From CAZHEV01 sp964531335 [NCBI: uncultured bacterium] (lineage in GTDB: Bacteria; Eisenbacteria; RBG-16-71-46; CAZHEV01), in the NCBI GenBank assembly GCA_964531335.1, contig CAZHEV010000007.1, forward strand, positions 1-64,000: a DNA stretch of 64,000 nucleotides, given 5' to 3'. The stretch's first letter is position 1. Each line of letters starts with the position of its first letter. Shown here piece after piece: positions 41,741 to 49,407 of the stretch. The position numbers were made by a program, and so were the translations under genes. A model generated the notes under the pieces. That model saw nothing but the letters and a program-made list of their open reading frames with translations. It made no database searches and was not told the origin of the DNA.

Positions 41741-43897
41741 TCAGCCTTTGTCCGCCCGGAGCTGTGCTCCGAGGCCGGACTTGGCCCCGCGTCCGGCCAG
41801 TAGGTACACGGCCGGCGCCAGGACCGAAAGCGCCAGGATCAATGCGGCGAGCTTGGAAAGCGCCGGCACCGGCGTCTCGTTGACAACTATGGACGCCCGG
41901 GGGCTCCACCAACTCCACTGGCCCTCTGCGTCCCTCGCCCTGACCTTGTAGTAGTAAGTTCCAGGCGACCGGCCTGAGACCTCGAAGGAGGTCCCCGTGA
42001 TGGAGCTGGAAAGCACGGTGGTCTCGGCGAAAGAGTCGACCGGGCCTATGTCGTCGCAGTATATCCCAATCCCGTTGACGGACTGGTCCGTGGCGTAAAG
42101 TACCTGCACGCACAACTGCTCGCCGGCGTAATCGTCCAGCGGGAAAACGCCCAGTACCCATCCGCCTGAATTGCCGGTTATGCCGTTGCCTCTGTTCGTG
42201 CCGTAAGGGTTGTAGTCCGTCGTTATGTTGCCGGAAAGGCTCTCGAAGGTACTGCCGCCGTCGGTCGACACCTGGACGTAGGCGTAGTCCCAGTTGCTCT
42301 CTATGTCATACCAGCACCACAGGCTCACGGTGTCGGCGGGCCCTGCCTCCACGTCCTCAACGGTCCTGAAGTATGCCTCCATGTTGTGCCCGGTGCCCGA
42401 GTATAGGCTGGTCGATCCGGAATAGGCGCGGGCGGAGGAGCTCGAGAAATGCTCCATCGTCCAAAGGTCCGGCCCGGACTCCAAATCGTCGACGATGGTG
42501 CTCTTTCCAGACAGCTCGACCAGCTCGAAGGCCGAGGCATGGTTGTAGGAATCGGAGTGCGTCCACTCCACCGTGTAGTCGCCGGCGTACACCGGCGAGG
42601 ACACGGCCATGGCCGGCGATGACGGAGGCCCCAGTCGTCTCGGGTTGTCCGCTATCCGGGCCATCAACATGTTGACCGGCAGGTTCTCCTGGCACAGGGG
42701 GACTATGCGGGAAGGGTCGGGCCAGAAGCCGTCGGAGCTCGATCCCACCTCCGGGGTGAAGGCGAATATGAGATCTTTTGTCGTCTGCTCTCCGTACTCC
42801 CAATCGTCCGAGCCCCCGTTTGTAACGTAGAGGTGCCATCCCGGTCCCGGATCGTATCCGTTGAAGCTCGTGGCGCTGTCCGCGATCGCCTGGAAGTACA
42901 GATGATCCGGCGTATAGATCTGGTCGTATCCCCAAGGGTACAGAAGGAGGTTGCTGTATGAGTGATAATCCATGACTATGGAGAAGTTGCGGGATTCCAC
43001 AAAAGACCCGACGTTGTCCGTCTCCGGCTCCGAAAACGCATCGGTTCCCCTGTAGTCCGCGTCGCCGGTCACGGGGCTCGATCCGACGTTGTCGTATCCC
43101 CACATATAGCCGTAGTTGCGGTTAAGATCCACGCCGTAAGTGCCGTCTCCGTTGTCCCGCCTGTTCTTTCGCCACATTCCACCCCCGTCCGGGTCGGTGG
43201 TCTCATTGTAAACGTACCCGTCGGGGTTCACGACCGGCAGGAAGTAAAGCTCGCGCCCGTCCACTATGTCGGTCACATCGGGGTCGGAGCCGTAGTTGTC
43301 CGTAAGATGGTCGATCGTGTAGAGAAGCACCTCGGCGGATATCGGCTCCCGGGCGTGATGGAGCCCCGTGAAGAGAGCCTCGGGCTCGTCTTCGTCGGTC
43401 CCCGGGTTGTCCGAGACCTTGATTACCCACTGCTCTCGGCCCTCGATGCTGGTCCCTATGGTGAAGGGCGCGGTGGTGATCGAGGGATGGTCCGAGTGGA
43501 TGGAGTTCAGGTACGACACTATCTCGGAATAGGTCTTGAACCCTCCGAAGCCGGCTTGAGAGCGGCCAGCGTAATATGAGGCGAGGTCCCTGGTCTGCAC
43601 AATGACCTCGTATCCGTCGGCCACAAGCTGGTCTATCTCCTCGGGTCCGGCGACGATCTCCACGTACTCGCCGGGCTCCACGTGGGCGACGTCCAGGTGG
43701 CGTCGCAGAAGCTCCACGAATCTCGGCTTGGTGTCCATCATCACGCGGACCATGTGGTTTTGCTCAGCGCGGGCGGGGGTCCAGAGCAAGAGAAATACGC
43801 ACGGCAGAAGAAAGACCAGGGCCCCGAGGTGGGCCCTGCGCGCGTGAAGAATGCGGGACAAAGACTTACGACTTCGGCCGCGCTCCGGTAGTCTCAA
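41741..43897 (-). CDS. Membrane-anchored M14 zinc carboxypeptidase
   Basis: An exported carboxypeptidase of about 718 residues. A signal peptide (LGALVFLLPCVFLLLW) precedes a propeptide. The M14 domain has zinc ligands His and Glu in TGLHHAREPISAE (about residue 179), the substrate-binding GVDLNRNYGYMWGYD and YRGTDAFSEPET, the third zinc His in MDYHSYSNLLLYPWGY (about 312), and the general base Glu in FAFTPEVGSSSDGFWP (about 382). A MAM/Ig-like region (about 460-660) follows, and a C-terminal helix (ALILALSVLAPAVYLL) then ends in a short basic tail, suggesting anchoring. The TTG at 43897 is favoured by GGAGGGCGAA; a TTG at 43909 is the alternative. It removes C-terminal residues from external peptides. 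Confidence 0.87.
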   Translation of the reverse strand: MRLPERGRSRKSLSRILHARRAHLGALVFLLPCVFLLLWTPARAEQNHMVRVMMDTKPRFVELLRRHLDVAHVEPGEYVEIVAGPEEIDQLVADGYEVIVQTRDLASYYAGRSQAGFGGFKTYSEIVSYLNSIHSDHPSITTAPFTIGTSIEGREQWVIKVSDNPGTDEDEPEALFTGLHHAREPISAEVLLYTIDHLTDNYGSDPDVTDIVDGRELYFLPVVNPDGYVYNETTDPDGGGMWRKNRRDNGDGTYGVDLNRNYGYMWGYDNVGSSPVTGDADYRGTDAFSEPETDNVGSFVESRNFSIVMDYHSYSNLLLYPWGYDQIYTPDHLYFQAIADSATSFNGYDPGPGWHLYVTNGGSDDWEYGEQTTKDLIFAFTPEVGSSSDGFWPDPSRIVPLCQENLPVNMLMARIADNPRRLGPPSSPAMAVSSPVYAGDYTVEWTHSDSYNHASAFELVELSGKSTIVDDLESGPDLWTMEHFSSSSARAYSGSTSLYSGTGHNMEAYFRTVEDVEAGPADTVSLWCWYDIESNWDYAYVQVSTDGGSTFESLSGNITTDYNPYGTNRGNGITGNSGGWVLGVFPLDDYAGEQLCVQVLYATDQSVNGIGIYCDDIGPVDSFAETTVLSSSITGTSFEVSGRSPGTYYYKVRARDAEGQWSWWSPRASIVVNETPVPALSKLAALILALSVLAPAVYLLAGRGAKSGLGAQLRADKG

Positions 43898-43955
43898 TTC
43901 GCCCTCCAATCTCAGCTTTGTAAGGTTGACGTGCCCCTCAGTTCAAGTCCTTCTA

Positions 43956-43984
43956 ATTATATCAGTTATCAGCTCCGGGGTCAA
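43956..43984 (-). promoter_or_regulatory. Promoter for the M14 carboxypeptidase gene
   Basis: On the minus strand TTGACC (43984-43979), 17 bases, then a perfect TATAAT (43961-43956). It would drive the peptidase and the following lipoprotein. Confidence 0.7.
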
Positions 43985-44014
43985 TCGGAGCCGGGCGGGG
44001 AGTTTCCCCATTTT

Positions 44015-44227
44015 TCAGAGTCCCCGGAGGGACAATTGGATTGTCTCCGGCGGTGACTTGCCCCTCAGCAACCGGCACAGCGGTCCTCCTCCTGCACGGC
44101 GCAGGATTGCCGCTATCCCATCGGCCAGCGCATAACAGTGAAAGGCGGGGATTCCATAGATCCGCTTGGCCGCCCTCAGCACTCGATGTGCCAGCACCGA
44201 GCACTGCAACCGCACAGTCTCAATCAC
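44015..44227 (-). CDS. Small hypothetical protein with strong ribosome-binding site
   Basis: A 70-residue frame starting at GTG, with AGGAGG at 8 bases upstream on the minus strand, which argues that it is real. The protein is basic and helical (VLAHRVLRAAKRIYGIPAF, then ALADGIAAILRRAGG) with two N-terminal-half cysteines. No family is recognised. Its stop lies 31 bases before the promoter of the M14 gene. A nearby overlapping divergent frame (44248-44406) is weaker. Confidence 0.4.
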   Translation of the reverse strand: MIETVRLQCSVLAHRVLRAAKRIYGIPAFHCYALADGIAAILRRAGGGPLCRLLRGKSPPETIQLSLRGL

Positions 44228-44247
44228 TACGTGCCTCCTCTCTGGCT

Positions 44248-44406
44248 ATGGTGCTGGTCGAAAAACTGGGATATTCACACCCCAGCAGACGAGGCCTCGT
44301 AGTTCACCTTTCTAATCCCGCCTACCTGTTGTCTTACCAAGAGTTGGGTCGAATCGCAGAGAGATTCATGAAGAAGGTCCTGGGAGTTGTGCGGATTCAA
44401 ATCTAA
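44248..44406 (+). CDS. Possible small hypothetical protein
   Basis: A 52-codon frame from ATG (MVLVEKLGYSHPSRRGLVVH at its start) ending shortly before the XRE promoter. Composition looks protein-like, especially LSYQELGRIAERFMKKVLG, but there is no ribosome-binding site, and it would overlap the upstream region of the divergent gene at 44015-44227. It may be the end of a decayed gene. Confidence 0.22.
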   Translation: MVLVEKLGYSHPSRRGLVVHLSNPAYLLSYQELGRIAERFMKKVLGVVRIQI

Positions 44407-44435
44407 TGGTCCCGCAATAACTTAGAAAGAAGTGC

Positions 44436-44482
44436 TTGACAGAATCCGATATGTGTTGTAGTAGTTGTACAAGGGCAACAAC
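44436..44482 (+). promoter_or_regulatory. Promoter and possible operator for the XRE-ImmA pair
   Basis: TTGACA (44436-44441), 17 bases, then TAGTAG (44459-44464). GTTGT (44464-44468) and ACAAC (44478-44482) form an inverted repeat over the start site, as expected for an autoregulated XRE repressor. Confidence 0.5.
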
Positions 44483-44496
44483 AGGAGGTGGACCAG

Positions 44497-44883
44497 ATGG
44501 CAGAGAAAGACTTCCAGTACTTTGGCGAGTATCTCAGGGCCCTTAGGGAGAAGAAACGGATTACCTTGCGCGAGTTCTGTAAGAGGGCGAAAGCTGACCC
44601 AGCGAACATCAGTCGCTTAGAGCGGAGGGCGATGAAACCACCGCAGAGCGAACGCATCTTGCGCCGCTATGCGGAGGCCCTGGGCGTTGAGGAAGGCAGC
44701 AGTGAGTGGTACGACTTCTTCGACCTCGCCTCGGTAGACAATGGGAAGATCCCTGAGTATCTCAATTCCGACGAGGAATTGGTGAGGCGTCTCCCCGCGT
44801 TCTTCAGAACGCTAAGGGGAGAGAGGCCAACCGGCGAGGAAATGCGGAGGCTCGCTGAGAAGATCAGAAAGGACGGGTTCTGA
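44497..44883 (+). CDS. XRE-family transcriptional regulator
   Basis: A 128-residue DNA-binding protein. The helix-turn-helix (about residues 8-60) reads FGEYLRALREKKRITLREFC, then KRAKADPANISRLERRAMKP, the classic Cro/C1-type pattern. The C-terminal half is acidic and helical and probably mediates dimer or partner contacts. ATG at 44497 follows AGGAGGTG at good spacing; a GTG at 44488 is the alternative. It overlaps the next gene, an ImmA/IrrE peptidase. In known pairs the peptidase cleaves the repressor upon stress, releasing silenced genes; here the pair may instead be a RES/Xre- or HigA-like module. Confidence 0.88.
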   Translation: MAEKDFQYFGEYLRALREKKRITLREFCKRAKADPANISRLERRAMKPPQSERILRRYAEALGVEEGSSEWYDFFDLASVDNGKIPEYLNSDEELVRRLPAFFRTLRGERPTGEEMRRLAEKIRKDGF

Positions 44884-45515
44884 CAGTAGATCCGTCGAAG
44901 TTCACGGCTCCGAAGATCCCGCAGAGAGCGATCCGGCAGAAAGCCGACAGTATCAGAGCGGAATTCTGGCCCACCGGGGAATTGCCGGTCGAAATAGAGG
45001 AAGTAGCCGTTGCTCCAGGGCTCCATATTGAAGCTAAGTCTCTGCTAAGGGAGGAGCACGATACTGACGCGTATCTAACTACAGACCTTCAGTCCATAGT
45101 AGTTGATGCCGGCCATTACATGGATGAACGCATGCAATTTCGTGTGCGGTTCAGCATCGCGCACGAGATCGGTCACTATGTTCTCCATCGCGAGGACATA
45201 GAGAAATTAGACTTCAGCTCGCCTCAGGGCCTGATTTCATTCAAACTGCTAATTCCTCAATCCGAGTACGACTGGATAGAGTTCCACGCCCACGAATTTG
45301 CAGGCAGGCTTCTGGTCCCCCATGAACGCCTGAAAGAAGAGGTCGAAAACGCCCTACTGGAGGCGGAAACGAAAGGGTTTAGGGGGTGGGATGAGTCTGG
45401 CGACTCATTGCGAGCACACGTGGCGAGCTCCGTTCACAGGGTTTTTGGTGTTTCTAGCGACGTTATCGAGAGACGCATAAGAAAGGAACGTTTGCCACTC
45501 AGGCCTTCTGAATAA
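44880..45515 (+). CDS. ImmA/IrrE-family metallo-endopeptidase
   Basis: A zinc peptidase with the signature IAHEIGHYVLH (about residues 98-108); EFHAHEFAGRLLVP further on holds the third ligand region. The frame opens in the end of the XRE gene, and the only codon with a suitable binding site (AAAGGA, 6 bases ahead) is CTG at 44880, forming a CTGA overlap with the XRE stop; this gives 211 residues. The TTG at 44982 would cut off the conserved N-terminal stretch IPQRAIRQKADSIRAEFWP. Such enzymes cut their partner repressor, as in ICEBs1 or Deinococcus IrrE/DdrO. Codon use is less G+C-rich than in the surrounding genes. Confidence 0.82.
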   Translation: MTVDPSKFTAPKIPQRAIRQKADSIRAEFWPTGELPVEIEEVAVAPGLHIEAKSLLREEHDTDAYLTTDLQSIVVDAGHYMDERMQFRVRFSIAHEIGHYVLHREDIEKLDFSSPQGLISFKLLIPQSEYDWIEFHAHEFAGRLLVPHERLKEEVENALLEAETKGFRGWDESGDSLRAHVASSVHRVFGVSSDVIERRIRKERLPLRPSE

Positions 45516-45537
45516 CTCGCACTTTCAAACTGACCCA

Positions 45538-46311
45538 CTACCCGGGCGGGGAGGTGCGGGCGAAGCAGGCGGAACAGGCAGGGTCTTTGGCGACCGTCAC
45601 TACCCTTGGCACCATGGAAAGAGCGTCTATCAGCAGCAGCCGTCCCATCAAGGGGTCTCCCGCGCCGACCACGAGCTTTATCGCCTCGACGGCCTGCAAC
45701 AGCCCCACCACTCCGGCCACCGGGCCCACCACTCCGCCTTCGGCGCAGTCGGGGATGCTCTCTGGGGGCGGCGGCTCGGGGTGCAGGCACCTGTAACAGG
45801 GGCCCCTATTGCCGTCGAAGACCGACACGCGACCCTCGAAACCGAACACCGCTCCGTAGACGTGAGGGATTCCGAGCGAGAGACAGGCCTCGCCTATGAC
45901 ATATCTCGACTCGTAGTTGTCCGTGCCGTCTATCACCACGTCATGTCCGGCGAAGACCTCTCGAGCGTTCTCGGCCGTTATCTTCATCTGGTGCGGCGAG
46001 ACGGCGACCAGCGGGTTCAAAGCCTCTAGCTTCTCCGCCGCGGACTCAAGCTTCCGCTTGCCGACGTCCTCCGTCCAGTGCAGGATCTGTCTCTGTATGT
46101 TTCCAAGCTCCACCGTGTCGAAATCGGCTATGGACAACAGGCCGACGCCCGCGGCGGCCAGGTACAGAGCGGCCGGCGATCCAAGGCCGCCGGCCCCCAC
46201 TATGAAGATCTCCGCCTTTCTGAGCCTGAGCTGGCCTGCCAGGCCTATCTCGGGCGTCTTCAAGTGCCTGCTGTATCTCAGGATCTCGTCTACGCTGAGC
46301 TCGGGATCCAC
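45538..46311 (-). CDS. ThiF/MoeB/HesA-family adenylyltransferase
   Basis: A 257-residue E1-like enzyme that adenylates the C-terminal Gly of a small sulfur-carrier protein (ThiS- or MoaD-like). The nucleotide-binding loop IVGAGGLGSPAALYLAAAG lies near residues 37-55, with the Arg finger in LGNIQRQILH. The zinc-binding pairs CYRC (about 173) and CSAC (about 247) are intact. DGTDNYESRY is the conserved Asp-containing segment. It starts at GTG, three bases after the NIF3-like stop, so the two are coupled. No carrier-protein gene is in sight, so thiamine, molybdopterin or cysteine synthesis cannot be chosen. Confidence 0.88.
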   Translation of the reverse strand: MDPELSVDEILRYSRHLKTPEIGLAGQLRLRKAEIFIVGAGGLGSPAALYLAAAGVGLLSIADFDTVELGNIQRQILHWTEDVGKRKLESAAEKLEALNPLVAVSPHQMKITAENAREVFAGHDVVIDGTDNYESRYVIGEACLSLGIPHVYGAVFGFEGRVSVFDGNRGPCYRCLHPEPPPPESIPDCAEGGVVGPVAGVVGLLQAVEAIKLVVGAGDPLMGRLLLIDALSMVPRVVTVAKDPACSACFARTSPPG

Positions 46312-46314
46312 GCC

Positions 46315-47358
46315 TTACCGCTTTCTACTCTTCGCGCGCCCTGGCTTCTTGGCGCGCGTCCCGGCGCCCGCCCGGCCGGCGCGCTTGCGCGGCCCAGCCT
46401 TCCTGCGATCGACCCGCTTGAAGCCCGCGCACTCGATTATCTCGACCTCGTCGCCGGGCGGCAGGGCCTTGTCGAGCATCAGGTTCATGCCCATGGTGTC
46501 GCTTGCCATGTGACCGGCGACCACCACACTGAGCCTGACCTTCTTGGCCGCCTTGAGAGCCTCCTCGGTCATGTGCATGACGACCAGCGTGCTGATGCCC
46601 GACCTTGACAGCTCATCAAGCGCCTGTTCCTTGGGCATCACTCCACCGGTCATCTCCACGAAGACCTTGCCGCACCTGGTGGTCTTCTTTCCGGCGATCA
46701 GCATCGGCGGCGCCTGCATCTTGGCCTGGTGCTGGTACTCGGGCTCCTCCTGGAGTATCTCCATGACATCTGAAACCACCGCGTCCTTGAGATTGTCCAT
46801 CTTCCGCTGCAGGTACTGGTAGACGTGGTTGTCCGCGGCGGTATGCGCGCACATGTACGGGATATCCAGAATCCTCGCGGAGTCCACCGCGGCGTCGGTA
46901 TTCATGACGTGAAATCGTCGAATGACCTCCTCGAAGCGCTCCTCGGTGAGCCCCTGCGCTATGTGAGCGGGCACGCCGAACGAGATCCACTGCTCGGTCT
47001 GAATGTCAAGCACTTCGGCCAGCCTCTTGATCCCGAACCCCGCGGGGTGGTGGGTGAGCACGACGTCGACGTGCTTCCCGTCCGATCGCAGTCTGTCGGC
47101 CAGGAGAAGCTCGGGCTGGAACGCGTCGATGCCGATCATGAGGGTCTTGATGGTGGTCTTCTCGTCGCCGTTGAGGATCCTGACATCGGTAAAAGGATTG
47201 TTCAGTCGCTCCGGGTCATAGGAGTCCTTCTCAAAGCCGTCGAGCTTCTCGAACCGCCCGCGCTCGGCCTTGAGATATCTAGTGATCCCCAACTTGCCCC
47301 TGGGGTCCGCCTCGATCCCGGCCTCGACACAATTCTTGTAGAACCGGCCCAGATTCAT
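46315..47358 (-). CDS. NIF3/YbgI-like metal-binding protein with basic tail
   Basis: A 347-residue protein related to the NIF3 (GTP cyclohydrolase I type 2-like) family. The metal motif DVVLTHHPAGFG (about residues 98-109) and the C-terminal LSVVVAGHMASDTMG (about 276-290) are where family members bind two metal ions. Its N-terminal extension (about 1-60) and a strongly basic C-terminal tail (RKAGPRKRAGRAGAG and on, about 30 residues) are unusual; the tail may bind nucleic acid. The ATG has GAAGGAGATATC-type sequence upstream. The family's true reaction is unsettled. It heads an operon with the ThiF-like gene. Confidence 0.75.
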   Translation of the reverse strand: MNLGRFYKNCVEAGIEADPRGKLGITRYLKAERGRFEKLDGFEKDSYDPERLNNPFTDVRILNGDEKTTIKTLMIGIDAFQPELLLADRLRSDGKHVDVVLTHHPAGFGIKRLAEVLDIQTEQWISFGVPAHIAQGLTEERFEEVIRRFHVMNTDAAVDSARILDIPYMCAHTAADNHVYQYLQRKMDNLKDAVVSDVMEILQEEPEYQHQAKMQAPPMLIAGKKTTRCGKVFVEMTGGVMPKEQALDELSRSGISTLVVMHMTEEALKAAKKVRLSVVVAGHMASDTMGMNLMLDKALPPGDEVEIIECAGFKRVDRRKAGPRKRAGRAGAGTRAKKPGRAKSRKR

Positions 47359-47589
47359 GATATCTCCTTCCGTTCACTCCCTCGCCCGCCCGCCGCCGCC
47401 GGTTGGAGGGCCCAAGAATAGTTGTGACGGCGCCTACCTACGGCCGCCGGAAGGCGAAGAGAAGCCTCGCATTCTCTCCGACGCCTCCTTTCCCGGTCGC
47501 GCCGGACCGAGAAGCTCATTTCCCGCGGATTCTATACCCTTTTCCTCGGCGAGACAAGCCGTGTCCCGCACCGGCGCGGCAGTAAGCTG

Positions 47590-47618
47590 TTGACATCGCA
47601 TTGTTTCTCGGATAGCTT
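47590..47618 (+). promoter_or_regulatory. Promoter for the zinc-ribbon/TldD gene train
   Basis: TTGACA (47590-47595), 17 bases, then TAGCTT (47613-47618). The expected start near 47625 is only about three bases before the ATG at 47628, so the message may be nearly leaderless. Confidence 0.6.
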
Positions 47619-47627
47619 TCTCCTGTC

Positions 47628-47837
47628 ATGTTGAGAGTCATCCTACTTGCCATCGGCTTCATCGTTCTGTTTTCCGTGTTGGCGAGAGCGCTGAGGGCGT
47701 TTCGCAGTGGCCTTTCCGGCAGCGTTGCCTGCCGCCATTGCTCGGCGGCCAATCCCAAAGGGGCGAAGGTCTGTCGCTCCTGCGGGCGCAGCCTTGACAG
47801 GGAGAGCAGAGTTCCCGAATACACAGTTGAGGACTAG
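47628..47837 (+). CDS. Small membrane protein with zinc ribbon
   Basis: A 69-residue protein. One N-terminal membrane helix (VILLAIGFIVLFSVLARAL) is followed by a zinc-ribbon knuckle pair, CRHC (about residues 35-38) and CRSC (about 49-52), on the cytoplasmic side. No ribosome-binding site is present; the ATG falls almost at the predicted transcription start. It is the first gene of a long same-strand series. Proteins of this shape are often adaptors for larger complexes. Function unknown. Confidence 0.7.
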   Translation: MLRVILLAIGFIVLFSVLARALRAFRSGLSGSVACRHCSAANPKGAKVCRSCGRSLDRESRVPEYTVED

Positions 47838-47901
47838 AGCGGCACGCGGCCCGGTCGCGGGCCTGCTTCATCAAGGTTGGCGGTGTAGAGGAGGGGGAGT
47901 C

Positions 47902-49353
47902 TTGAAAGATCTTGCGGAGACCTGCCTGAGCGCGGCCGCGGCGGCGGGAGCCGAGTACGCCGACGTCCGCGTGGTGCGTTCCACGTGGCAGGGCCTTAGA
48001 TCGAAGAACGGGATGGTGAAATCGATCGAGTCGCAGGAAAGCGTCGGCCTGGGGGTGAGGGTGATCGCGCGCGGCGCCTGGGGCTTCGCGAGCACCTCGC
48101 GGTTGACCGTGCAGTCGGCCCAGAGCGCGGCCCGGGCGGCGGTGAAGATAGCCGGGGCGTCGGCCACCGCCAACAAGAGGCCGGTCGAGATGGCTCCCTG
48201 CGAGAAGCAGGTCGCGGTGTGGAGGACGCCGTACCTGATAGACCCTTTTGAGATCTCACTGGAGGAGAAGAGCGGGCTTCTGCTGAAGATAGACGAAGCG
48301 CTCCGGTCCGTGGAGGGCGTGTCCATCGCGGAGGGCTCTATGAGCTTCACGAGGAGAAACCAGCTCTTCGCGTCGACCGAGGGCTCGGTGATCGACCAGG
48401 AGTTCCTGACCTCCTCCGTGGGCTACTCCGCCGTGGCGGTCGGCGGCGGGGACATGCAGAAGAGATCCTTCCCTTCTTCCTTCGGCGGACAAGTCGAGAA
48501 CAGGGGCTACGAGATGGTCTACGAGCTTCCCCTGCTCGAGAACGCCCCCAGGATCGGACACGAGGCGGTACAGCTTTTGTCCGCGGAACAGTGCCCGCGG
48601 GGCACTATGGACCTCATTCTGGGTAGCTCCCAGCTCGCCCTACAGATCCACGAGTCCTGCGGGCATCCCACGGAGCTGGACAGGGTTCTGGGAACGGAGC
48701 TCAACTACGCCGGCGGCAGCTTTCTGAAGACGGACATGCTGGGGAGCTTCAAGTACGGCTCGCCCGTGGTCAACATAACGGCCGACTCGGTCTCCCCGGG
48801 CGGCGCGGGGACCTTCGGTTACGACGACGAAGGCGTGCCCGCTCAGAAATGGGACCTGGTAAGGGACGGGATCTTCGTCGGATATCTCACTTCCAGGGAG
48901 ACGGCCTCGGCCATCGGAGAGCCGCGCTCGAGGGGCGCGATGCGCGCGCACGGCTGGAACAGAATACCGTTGATACGGATGAACAATATCTCGCTCGAGC
49001 CGGGCGGCTGGGCGTTCGACGATCTCCTGGCCGGCACATCCCGCGGAATCTACATGGAGACCAATCGTAGCTGGAGCATAGACCAGCTGCGGTACAACTT
49101 TCAGTTCGGAACGGAGCTCGGTTGGCTCATCGAGAACGGCAAGATGACGAAGATGGTGAAGAACCCGACGTACGAGGGCATGACCCCCGAGTTCTGGGGC
49201 TCATGCGATGCGGTTTGCGGGCACAGGGAATGGGTCCAGTGGGGACTTCCCAACTGCGGCAAGGGAGAGCCGGGTCAGACGGTGACCACGGCCCACGGCG
49301 CCGCGCCGGCCAGGTTCAAGGATGTGAGGGTGGGAGTCGGCTACGACGATTGA
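47902..49353 (+). CDS. tldD: TldD-family metalloprotease subunit
   Basis: A 483-residue protein, catalytic partner of a TldD/TldE protease. The zinc motif HESCGH (about residue 253, in LALQIHESCGHPTELDR) is intact. The N-terminus (LRSKNGMVKSIESQESVGLG) and the C-terminal GSCDAVCGHREWVQWGLPNC match the family. TldD/E degrades small unfolded peptides and is needed for maturation of some peptide products such as microcin B17. The start is TTG, with GGAGGGGGAG upstream; an earlier ATG in frame would run through the zinc-ribbon gene. TldE follows after 54 bases. Confidence 0.93.
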   Translation: MKDLAETCLSAAAAAGAEYADVRVVRSTWQGLRSKNGMVKSIESQESVGLGVRVIARGAWGFASTSRLTVQSAQSAARAAVKIAGASATANKRPVEMAPCEKQVAVWRTPYLIDPFEISLEEKSGLLLKIDEALRSVEGVSIAEGSMSFTRRNQLFASTEGSVIDQEFLTSSVGYSAVAVGGGDMQKRSFPSSFGGQVENRGYEMVYELPLLENAPRIGHEAVQLLSAEQCPRGTMDLILGSSQLALQIHESCGHPTELDRVLGTELNYAGGSFLKTDMLGSFKYGSPVVNITADSVSPGGAGTFGYDDEGVPAQKWDLVRDGIFVGYLTSRETASAIGEPRSRGAMRAHGWNRIPLIRMNNISLEPGGWAFDDLLAGTSRGIYMETNRSWSIDQLRYNFQFGTELGWLIENGKMTKMVKNPTYEGMTPEFWGSCDAVCGHREWVQWGLPNCGKGEPGQTVTTAHGAAPARFKDVRVGVGYDD

Positions 49354-49407
49354 TCCCGGGCGAGGACAGAGGGACGGCCGCCATCGAGCGAAGATACGGG
49401 GGCACGG

